From Marsupella aquatica (Eukaryota; Marchantiophyta), in contig OZ316892.1 in assembly GCA_973895155.1 (NCBI GenBank), positions 496,001 through 560,000 of the forward strand: 64,000 nucleotides of DNA. Direction: 5' to 3'. Position numbers and translations under genes: made by a program. Of the stretch, positions 55,470-64,000 are shown piece after piece. Under the pieces are notes generated by a model that was not told the origin of the DNA, made no database searches, and saw only the letters and a program-made list of their open reading frames with translations. How positions within the stretch are numbered: position 1 is the first letter of the stretch; each line of letters begins with the position of its first letter.

Positions 55470-55880
55470 AATATGTTGAGTAGGTGTGAAAAAAGTTGCC
55501 AATGAGAGAAAAATATGTCGAGGTGAAGAAAAAATGTTTGTGTGAAAAAAGTTGTCATGAGAGAAAAGATTTTGAGGTGAAGAAAAGATGTTGGTGTGAA
55601 AAAGTTATCGATGAGAGAAAAAGATGTCGAGGTGAGGAAAAGAAGTCAAAGTGAAAAAAAGATGTCGAGGAGAGAAGAGATCGCAAGGTGAGAAAATGAT
55701 GTAAAGATGAGGAAAACATGTTGAGAAGAGAAAAGACGCGCGTTGAGGGTGAGGGAAAGATGTTGTGGTGAGGTAAAGAACACAAAGAATGCCCGTGCAT
55801 TGCACAAAAGATGTTAAAATGAGAAAAAATGTCAAGGTGAGGCAAAGTTGTTGAGGAAACACAAAAAAAATGCAGGCAAA
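55470..55880 (+). repeat. Purine-rich degenerate minisatellite
   Basis: About 20 diverged copies of a GATGTCGAGGTGAGGAAAA-like unit give an almost uninterrupted purine strand. Related phrases, one TGCGTTGCACAAAA-like and one TGCATTGCACAAAA-like, lie at each side (55,458 and 55,797). Confidence 0.75.
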
Positions 55881-56669
55881 CTATTCCCTATGTGCCACAA
55901 AAAAGATGTAGCATAAAAATGTCATTATTTGATTGTGTTTATCATTGTTGCAAAAATGTTGTCATTTTGGTCATTATTGTGAACGTGTTATTGTTGAGGA
56001 GGATGAAAGTGAGAACATGGAGATGCAAGATGGGTGACAGTGGCCATTACATCACGAAGTCATAACATGATCACTAAACCCTAAACGATGCAATTTTTCT
56101 TAAAATAAAATTATGAATATTTTTAATACATAAATATATACAAAATTATCTCACTTTATCCCCTTCTCTATTTTTCCCTACCTTTTTCAATCTCCTCTTC
56201 CTCAATTTTGGTTCATTATTTTTATCTGGCCTTCCCCCTTTTTTCCCTCTATGCCAATTTCTTGTTACGTCCTCCCTGATCTTGGGATAGTGCTTTATCC
56301 TTATATTATTTATTAATTTATTTTAATTAAGGGGAAATGTGTGAAGCCCCACTGAAAGGGATCATTCACAACTTTTGAACCCAAGACTTATGAGTCACTA
56401 CTCAAATGAGTTGCCACACAACCATGCCTCTCTGGACTTTATCCTTATATTTTTATGAGAGTATAATCTAATCATTGTACCCTTGTAGAGTTGTAGTCCC
56501 CATGGGAGAGTAGAAAGGACAATCTAGAATAATTCATAAAGTACAATTATTTTTGTTCTCATTTAGAGTATTGTAATGTTATTATGTGTTTATGTGTACC
56601 TTGGTCATGAAATTAATAATCAAATGGTTACAAAAAATCACCCAAAAGATCTAACGCTTGTCATTCATT
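55881..56669. other. AT-rich intergenic DNA
   Basis: I see no genes and no clear repeats. Confidence 0.4.
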
Positions 56670-57855
56670 CAGATATATGCTTGGTGGGCCCCCTGGTGAA
56701 CCTTTCTTACCTGATGGGCCCCTAGGTAACTTTTTTTTACCAAGTAGGACCCCTCTTAATGACCAGTACACCTATTCTTGTGTGGTGCTTACACCTCTCC
56801 TTGTGTGGTGCCTACTATGTATAGTGACTCCAGGCAAACTACATGGTTGGACCGTGTGGCTAACCCTGCATGGTTGACCAAGAAACCACGGAGATTATTC
56901 GAGAGAAACTGCGAAAAGTGACTGCCGTTGTTGAAAATGTGATTTGAAGACAATATGCATTATGTCTTCGGATTCAAAATTTGACCGATCACGAGGTAGT
57001 CATTAGGTTGCTTGTATGGATTTTTTGTGACTGTTGGACCATGTGGGAAGCCACCCCTGCATGGTCGAAGATGTTAGATATTGCTCTAGTCTTGTGACTC
57101 ATGAGCTAACTACAGTTAGGCTAACTCAGGTTAGGACTTAGCTATTGTTAGCGGTAGTGCTGTTGTGTATATAGCCAGGGCTGATGCCAGACCCTGGTGG
57201 AACTTAGGCTCATTGTTACGGAGTTAGTTGAGAGATAGGGAGAGCTTGTGCTGTGGATGCTTGGTATGGCCGGTCGGCCTAGAGTGCAGTAAAGCTCTTG
57301 TGTGTTCCCGTGGATGTAGCCTCATGTGGAGGTGAACCACGTATCTCTCTGTGTCGACTATTGTGCGTTGGATGGTTCATGGGCTTGTCGTTACGAATGT
57401 CGTCTATGCTCAACAGAAGAAACATGTGGGAGAAACAGGTGAAACCGCATAGATGATGTGGGAGAACTGCGAAAAGCTGCCGCCGCTGCCCAAACCGTGA
57501 CTTGAAGACAATATAGATTTATGTCTTCGGGTTTTTTGGTCAAATTTTCAATCCGAAGACGTAATGCATATTGTCTTCAAATCACGGTTTCGACAGCGGC
57601 AGTCACATTTTGCGGTTTCTCTTGAATAATCTCTGTGGTTTCTCGGTCAACCATACAGGGTCGGCTGCATGGTCCAACCGTGCAGTTTGCCTGGAGTCAT
57701 GGTACTTAGTAGGCACCACACAAGGACAGGTGTAGGCACCACACAAGAACAGGTGTACTGGTCATTAAGAAGGGTCCTACTTGGTAAAAAAAGGTTACCT
57801 AGGGGCCCATAAGATAAGAAAGGTTCACCAGGGGGCCCATCAAGCATATATCTAG
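56670..57855. mobile_element. Fold-back DNA element with long terminal inverted repeats
   Basis: The left arm 56,670 to about 56,985 is repeated in inverted orientation at about 57,540-57,855, beginning AGATATATGCTTG next to a GGGCCCCCTGGTGAACC block in both. Flanking TCATTCATT (56,661-56,669) and TTATTCATT (57,856-57,864) look like a 9-bp target-site duplication with one mismatch, which would suggest a non-autonomous Mutator-like element. There is no coding content. The loop is interrupted by a Copia solo LTR; without it the element is about 836 bp. A smaller inverted repeat lies inside the right arm (57,470-57,620). Confidence 0.75.
57071..57415 (+). repeat. Solo LTR of the Copia family
   Basis: This 345-bp sequence matches the Copia LTRs at 38,409 and 44,834 in inverted orientation, from TGTTAGATATT to GCTCAACA. 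It is flanked by a perfect 5-bp duplication, GAAGA (57,066-57,070 and 57,416-57,420). The internal part was lost, most simply by recombination between the two LTRs. Confidence 0.95.
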
Positions 57856-58782
57856 TTATTCATTCCCACCCAAAATGCATTTTGTAATGGGATGAAGGAC
57901 TAAAAGGAAGGAGATTCAATATTATAGATGCAAATGAATTTTTATGATATTTTCATTGTGCCAATCTTTGTTTATTGCATGACAAGATTAGACTCACCAG
58001 GCTCCACCAACACATAAACAAATGGTGCCCAGTAGGTTATATCTCCATTGGTGAAAACATTTCCAATGCTTATGGTTTAGAGATTAACACATGTCACCTA
58101 ATTGAGAAGCTCTCAATAGGACCTAAAAGCAGAGTACAAAGCTGATGTACTTCTCTTTCAACAACAAAGTACTCTACCTCCTAAGGTACTATACTTTCAC
58201 CCAAAACTACCGAATGTTTCTTCACTTTATTTTAATCCCATTTATTTTTAAAAATCATTGTTTCAATAAATGTGAATAATATGCGATAGCTACTAATTGA
58301 TAAACTACTTAAATTAGCAAATGTTGTGACATTAGTAATTCTTCTTCTCATATTCTTTGCTAATAAGTAGCATGGTCTTAGAATGGGCCAGCTATAAGTG
58401 AGATACAAGAGGAGATTCTTCAGGTCCCACCTTTTCCCCCATTGTCCACAGTGTTTCTGTTGTCAGGAGTTGGAAGCTTCACTGCAGGACTGACAGACAG
58501 ATGGTTCCCTTCACTGACCAGTCTTTGAGAGTGCACCACGCCACCACTCTTTCTGCAGTAGTTTAACTTCTTGTTTGGCAGCCTGTGGGCTTGCTCCTCT
58601 CCTGGAGTCCTGGTGCTGGCCTCTCCGGTTTTTGGGCACTTAGACCTTCGGACCCCGCGGGTGTTTGCCCCTATGTGGGTCCCTACAACCCTACCCCTAT
58701 GCTGGCTTTTTGAATTAAATCCATCGGGTTCTTTCGAGGCCCCCAAAAATTCTTACCACGGCACAAAACACAACCCGGGAAA
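57856..58782. other. Intergenic, no gene recognised
   Basis: Short frames only, including one at 58,571-58,846 with no recognisable family. Confidence 0.4.
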
Positions 58783-59668
58783 GACTGCTACTGTCTTCCC
58801 CCGAACACAACGCCCGTGTTCGAATATGACTTTTTTTGGGCCCTAAAAATAAAAAGTGGTTTTTATTCAAACACAGCGTCGGATTAACACAACGCCCGGG
58901 CGCTGTGTTTGAGTTTGGCGTTGTGTTCAAAGTTAGTGCAGCTTTGGTGTTGTGTTTGAAGTTGGCACATACTTTCAAAGTTGGCGCAGCACAGTGTTGA
59001 CGTTGGCTGTATGTGAGATCATATTTTGGTAGGTAATGTACATTTGAAACTGAACAAATGAAGTAGGCAGTCCATAGGTTTTGCAGCATGTAGCAACAAT
59101 TTATCAAGCAAAAGCTCAGAACACATAGTAGACAACTTGTCCAAGTCTCCTTGGTTATGGTATTTTATTGTGCTGTTAGACATTTTTTATTGTTTGAGGC
59201 AACCAAACAATTGTATTATGGTATGACATGCACTAAGTTGACAATAGTGATGTTTTGGAACAATTTTTAGAATATTGTTGATTGTCACAAATTTATGGTA
59301 CTTGTGATTTGCAAGGTCTGTTCTCTTAGCTTCCCTTGTGTAATCCCAGTGTTTGAATTACCTACACATTCCCAAACACTTTATTTAAGACTTCAGTTAG
59401 TGCTTACACAATACATTAATCTCCTACCCTTGTACACAAAAGCCTATACTCAAACACAATGCTATTTTTGAACACAACCCCATTTTCGAACACAGCGCCA
59501 CTAGTGAAAAAAATCCAAAACCATGTCAAAAAAATTGAACACAACGCCTAGGGCGCACTATTCAAATATAGCGCCCCCTGGCCCACTATTCAAATATAGC
59601 TTCAAATATAGCGCCTGGGCATTGTGTTCGGGGGAAGAAGGTAGTCGTTCGGGGGAAGAAGGTAGTCG
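58783..59668. mobile_element. Short DNA transposon with subterminal repeats
   Basis: The ends are inverted: CTNCTGTCTTCCCCCGAACA-like at 58,786 and its reverse complement, TTCGGGGGAAGAAGGTAG, at 59,627-59,644. A GAACACAACGCC-like motif recurs about a dozen times in both orientations through the element (for example 58,802, 58,880, 58,895, 59,476, 59,496, 59,556). The right end is duplicated as a 21-bp tandem repeat (59,626-59,667). No ORF and no clear target-site duplication were found, so the superfamily is not assigned. Confidence 0.6.
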
Positions 59669-59789
59669 CTAATCAAGAGCTTGGAAATCCTCAAATTTAA
59701 TCACGAGCTGGAAAGCCAACTCCACCTCTAACTGGTCTTTTGTTATTTCCTAGGGCTTTCCTCATTAAGTTTTGAATGGATTGCCATGG

Positions 59790-61965
59790 GGATATGAGTC
59801 GTGAACTGTGGATGTACTCACCAAAACGACCAGAGAATCTTAGTTTGATTTTGAGTTAAGTTTTCTCTGAGTGACGCACATAGTTGTGGCTACTGAGAAT
59901 CCTCAGGACATCATCGGGCAGCCAGATCTCTTCTTTTACCTCACCTGAATTGGATCAGCTGCACAACTATTCTGAGGAAGCTGTTGTAGGACCAGCGGCA
60001 ATGCCCAGTCGAATCCCAGTTTGGATTTGGAATGGCGCAGTTCGGCTCACCTAGCAGAGCTCAGTCCAGCTGAATTCCAAGTGACAGATCAAGGGTTGTG
60101 CGAGAAAATACGAGTGATCAGGTTTTAACAGTGCCGCTTCTCAGGGTTCCTCCTCCTCGCCACCAAGATCTCACATGAATCCAAGGAGATCCACGGTGTC
60201 TATCCCGAATCCCGGGCTGTCGCAAGCTAACAATGCTTGCACAATTCACAATTTGCTAAGAATTACTCGTCGTAACTCATTATTTAATGTTGCTGTAGTT
60301 GCTTCTCGAGGAGCTGGTACCGAGCTGTGTGTAGCCGGATGCTGACGAATCCAGTGATCCCTGTTAGGTGGGCGTTACCACTTTTACACGGCCTCCCGCG
60401 ACGTCCTTCGGGCAGAGAATTCTTAGTAAGGCCCTAGCTGTACTCGATGTTCTTCTGCGTTTCAACCCTAAATTGCTGGGCAACAATACTTCTCAACTGT
60501 CAGTGCCCAAGGAAGCGGGACAGAATCTCTTTTCCAGCCCGGGATACTTTTCGTCCCCCATCCTGGTTCAAGTCCTGCTCAATTCTTGGATCACCTCTCC
60601 TGCTGCCTGCAATTATGTGCATTTCCCCTTTTTTCTAACGCACGTTAGACTTAAAAGTATATCTCCGATTATGAGCTTCTTTTATTGCCCATCACAATCC
60701 AGATCAATTTTGTTCCCACTTTCTCTAACTTGTTGTTCTGAAGAATTGTCGAGCCTGCCCAATCTGCTACTTACACGGTCTGCATATCACTTGTTCACAA
60801 GTCCTTTGAGGAAATGTCGTCCGTTTTTCGTTTGGTATGCAGGACAGTTCGATTGGAAGGGTTCTGTCTTGGAGGGCGATAAACAAGAGCACATGCGCCA
60901 TCGTTTTTCAGAGGGCAATATGCAGGTATGACGGTGGTTGCTTTGGGATTTGGAAGGAAGACATTCTCTTACTTTTTACTCTAAAAACTTGTAGTTTTGA
61001 TTCTGAAGTTTGGATGGCAAAGCTGGGATGATTCTTAAAGGAGTACAGCAATTCCTGATGCAGGCGAAGTGATCCTGGAGAGGATACTGCTACTCCTATG
61101 TTTCTAGGGGTTTTTCCAACTGTTACGTTGAGCTGAGATTCCTCTGCCCGGACCGAGCCTTCGCCAAGTGAATTTTCTTTCCTTATGTGAGGGGTTTGCA
61201 AGATTGCACTACTTAGACTGATTTGAACGTTTGTCAAACAGGTATCATATTGTTCTCAACTGTACCATTAAGCTCTCTATTCCCGTGCCATTAAGTTCTC
61301 AATTCCCGGCACAGAAACGGAGCTGACTCGATGGAAATTTTGGATATGGACCGCTTTAGGCAACACTCTACAGCCAGGTATGATTAATTTTGTATGCATG
61401 TCATTTTGTTGGATTGATGTGACTAAACGACCTTGAATACATTCTCAACAAACACGTTGGATTTGCAGAGTGCATCCTCCATCTCCCGGTATGATTGGTA
61501 TTGGCATCAGCCATCCTTCTTGTACAAGGCCTTCAGGTAATGGGCTGAAGAGCGATTTCCACGTTGTGAGTACCTACCTGTAAACAAAATCTCTTGTTCC
61601 AGCACCACGGTGTGACATTTACAGTTGCATGAATTTTCTGCTATGAGGCCTATGCGATGAAGACTTGACTTGAACTTCAAGTTTGATTCTGTTTCATCTC
61701 CAAGGAAGCAAAGGGATCGGGGCGAGGGGGGGGGGGGTGGCCTCTCACATTCATGTCAACTGTGCCTAATCACGATGGATTGTCTAGAGCCAATCTGTAG
61801 ATGCTGGCTAGTCAATTCTAAATAGTCTCTTTTCCAAAACCTGAGATTCTGGTTTGTGTATAGCACAGAAATGACAGTGTAGGCTACTTACAAATAAGCG
61901 CCTGTCAAGGTGCCCTACGAGTCTATCCTATACACAACCCAAGGATAACATTGGACCGCTGGCTG
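59790..61965 (+). repeat. Inverted segmental duplication, right arm (partner blocks at 35,735-36,640 and 25,940-26,775)
   Basis: Positions 59,790-60,695 match the reverse complement of 35,735-36,640, and 61,185-61,965 match that of 25,940-26,775. The 490 bp between (60,696-61,184) has no partner: in the left arm that place is taken by about 9 kb containing the ORF3 relic and its nested insertion. The arm ends about 480 bp before the PPR start codon, so it may represent the upstream region of a PPR-type gene. A poly-G tract lies near 61,726. Confidence 0.78.
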
Positions 61966-62448
61966 AAGGTTTATAGTGCCAATTCAGGAGGCTCTTGACT
62001 CCGTTCGTTCGATGGTTACAGTGAAATACCGGAGTATGATTGCGCTTATTGATACTTGAGCTACCTGGAGATGTCTTTCACAGTTGTTTCTGTACTCTAT
62101 TCTAAGATCATTGCATTCTTGACAGATAGCCGTTACTCTCAGCTGAAAAGGAGTCATATAACTTTTGCAAGTTATCTGTACCAAAGATCACAGCAGAGCA
62201 AAGGAGACAAGAAAATACATCTTTGGACGAAGGTGGGAAATGCACCCTAGAACTCGAGAGACTTACCGGTCTGCTATCTATGTCTGAACATTTATTGTAG
62301 AAAGATCATTGGGAAACATAGTCTTGGAGAAATAAGTAAAACTTTATTGCACCTCGTGGAATCTCCTGGATTTTATCCGGGTACCAGATCTCATCGTGGG
62401 TTGTGGTGCTGACAGAGGAAGCCCAGAGCACCTCAGTTCAATCAGAAG
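61966..62448. other. Upstream region of the PPR gene
   Basis: Probably promoter or 5' leader; no TATA box is assigned. An in-frame TGA at 62,410-62,412 bounds the PPR frame. Confidence 0.4.
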
Positions 62449-64000
62449 ATGACAAGAGAAGCACTTTGGGTGGATGAATGGTCAACCGCAGCATGGGTTA
62501 AGGCAAGGGCGAGTTTGACTCCTCAAGGCAGATTTCAATCTCATCTTAGTTATTGCACGGGAGATCGGTCTCAAGTCACTTCAAAAGGGAATGGCAGTAG
62601 GCATATGCATGATGGTGGTACCACGAGTGAAACAGTTGCTGTTTTGGACGATCGTCTACAACGTGGCATTACTGTAGACTCGTACACATATGTTAAAGTT
62701 CTGCAAATGTGCTTGCAACAGAGAGACCTTTCAGCAGCCAAGCAAATTCATGATTGCATCATCGAGAGTGGAATTGATAAGAATCCATATGTGGCAATCA
62801 CGCTCTTGAATGTGTATATCAAATGCGGAGCATTGTTGGATGCACGTAGAGTTTTCGATCAACTTCAGAAGAAGAGTGTTATTACTTGGACCAACATGAT
62901 TGCAGGATATACTAAAAGTGATCATGTTGAATCTGCACTCAAACTTTTCAATCAAATGCGCCAAGAAGGCGTGCAGCCTAATGTGATCACATATCTGACC
63001 ATCCTGAAAGGATGTGCCAGCCCATTAGCTCTAACATGCGGAACAGAAATTCATGAACGCATTCGACATGCAGGCTTTGAATCGGACGTACGTGTGGGGA
63101 CTGCCCTCCTGCATATGTATGCAAAATGTGGGTGCATCGCCGAGGCAAAGACAGTTTTTGAAAAGTTGCCCAATCGACCTGTCATTACATGGAATATTAT
63201 GATTGGAGCATATGCAGAACGTGGTGATGGTGTGGAAGCATATCGACTATATCTACAAATGAGACGTGAAGGCTTCGAACCAGATGCATTCACTTATGCG
63301 AGTATTCTCAAATCGTCCGCAAGCAACGAGCCTTTGGAGTGGGTGAAGGAAGTTCATGAGCATGCTTGCAAGGCGGCACTGGAGACCAATTTGCGTGTGG
63401 GCAGTGCACTCATCCACATGTATGCAGAGAGTGGCAGTATAGATGACGCCCGACGAGTCTTTTACAGAATGGAGAAACGCGATGTAGTCACATGGAATGT
63501 AATGATCGGTGGACTTGCACAAAATGGATGTGGGCATGAGGCATATCGACTGTTTCTCCAAATGAGACGTGAAGGCTTCGAACCAAATGCAATCACTTAT
63601 GTGAGCATCCTGAATACATCTGTAAGTGCGGGTTCTTTGGAGTGGGTGAAGGAAGTTCATGGCCATGCTAGCAAAGCGGGACTGGGGTCAGATTTGCGTG
63701 TGGGCAGTGCACTGGTTCACATGTATGCACAGAGTGGCAGTATAACGGACGCCCGACTGGTTTTTAAAAGAATGGAGAAACGCGATGTTGTCACATGGAA
63801 CGTAATGATCGGTGCACTTGCACAACATGGATGTGGGGAGGAAGCATATAGAGTGTTTCTCCAAATGCGACGTGAAGGCTTTGAACCAAATGGAATCACT
63901 TGTCTGAGCATCCTGAATGCCTCTGCAAGTGCGGGGGCTTTCGAGTGGGTGAAGGAGGTTCATGGCTACGCTAGCAACGCGGGACTGGAGTCGGATTTGC
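62449..64000 (+). CDS. PLS-class pentatricopeptide-repeat protein, 3'-truncated by the window edge
   Basis: The frame is open from the first ATG after the TGA at 62,410-62,412 to the window end (517 codons). PPR proteins bind RNA in plastids or mitochondria; PLS-class members with E/DYW ends direct C-to-U editing. From about residue 80 the protein is made of P, L and S repeats (DARRVFDQL, VITWTNMIAGY, ALKLFNQMRQEGVQPN). The QMRREGFEP-type motif recurs exactly every 303 bp (Met codons at 62,956, 63,259, 63,562 and 63,865), i.e. 101-residue triplets. The last three are very similar in DNA too, suggesting recent expansion. EWVKEVHGHA and GSALVHMYAQSGSI resemble moss PPR proteins I know. The C-terminus is outside the window, so DYW status is unknown. 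The first 60-70 residues could be a targeting peptide but are not clearly so. Confidence 0.9.
   Translation, partial: MTREALWVDEWSTAAWVKARASLTPQGRFQSHLSYCTGDRSQVTSKGNGSRHMHDGGTTSETVAVLDDRLQRGITVDSYTYVKVLQMCLQQRDLSAAKQIHDCIIESGIDKNPYVAITLLNVYIKCGALLDARRVFDQLQKKSVITWTNMIAGYTKSDHVESALKLFNQMRQEGVQPNVITYLTILKGCASPLALTCGTEIHERIRHAGFESDVRVGTALLHMYAKCGCIAEAKTVFEKLPNRPVITWNIMIGAYAERGDGVEAYRLYLQMRREGFEPDAFTYASILKSSASNEPLEWVKEVHEHACKAALETNLRVGSALIHMYAESGSIDDARRVFYRMEKRDVVTWNVMIGGLAQNGCGHEAYRLFLQMRREGFEPNAITYVSILNTSVSAGSLEWVKEVHGHASKAGLGSDLRVGSALVHMYAQSGSITDARLVFKRMEKRDVVTWNVMIGALAQHGCGEEAYRVFLQMRREGFEPNGITCLSILNASASAGAFEWVKEVHGYASNAGLESDL

Noticed and set aside
58571-58846. 91-codon plus-strand frame before the small DNA element
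   Set aside because: No recognisable domain, and it overlaps the transposon end.
60368-60931. 187-codon plus-strand frame in the right duplication arm
   Set aside because: The matching left arm does not preserve the frame and no family is recognisable. It is probably chance.
61722-61739. Poly-G tract as a regulatory G-quadruplex
   Set aside because: A single homopolymer run in non-coding DNA, which may also be a sequencing artefact; no further support.

Overview
The window looks like plant nuclear DNA, most likely from a moss or another bryophyte. It holds a multi-exon plastid-type NAD kinase gene, the 5' part of a land-plant PLS-class pentatricopeptide-repeat (PPR) gene whose near-identical 101-residue triplets resemble moss PPR proteins I know, and many plant-type transposable elements (Gypsy, Copia, CACTA-like, LINE-like and fold-back elements). 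The species assignment is inference. Only two loci look like host genes: NADK2-like (46,535-51,430, +) and PPR (62,449 to beyond the window edge, +).

Positions 1-24,413 are a head-to-tail array of one Gypsy-type LTR retrotransposon with an exact 10,881-bp period. It reads tail of copy A, LTR, copy B, LTR, copy C, LTR, with neighbouring copies sharing one LTR. The unit encodes gag-protease, then pol (reverse transcriptase, RNase H, integrase) in another frame, then a very long third frame (ORF3) of about 1,220 codons where envelope would sit in a retrovirus-like element. ORF3 joins a conserved-looking globular domain, a long coiled coil, an NLS-like basic cluster and an Ala/Glu repeat. In-frame amber codons cut it.

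Positions 24,414-38,408 are a mosaic of older debris: a decayed Copia integrase fragment, an inverted segmental duplication (partners at 59.8-62.0 kb), and a minus-strand relic holding only ORF3 of the same Gypsy family. That relic is split by a 4,237-bp insertion with a 5-bp target-site duplication. The insertion itself carries a TATA box and another decayed coiled-coil ORF, but no pol.

Positions 38,409-45,177 are a complete but inactivated minus-strand Copia element with LTRs, a 5-bp target-site duplication and an initiator-Met-tRNA primer binding site. A solo LTR of the same family, with its own target-site duplication, lies at 57,071-57,415 inside a fold-back DNA element.

Positions 45,178-64,000 hold the NADK2-like gene, then intergenic DNA with simple repeats, a CACTA-like terminus, a LINE-like relic, the fold-back element, and a short DNA transposon rich in subterminal repeats. 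The second arm of the inverted duplication follows, immediately upstream of the PPR gene. All boundaries and comparisons were made by eye.
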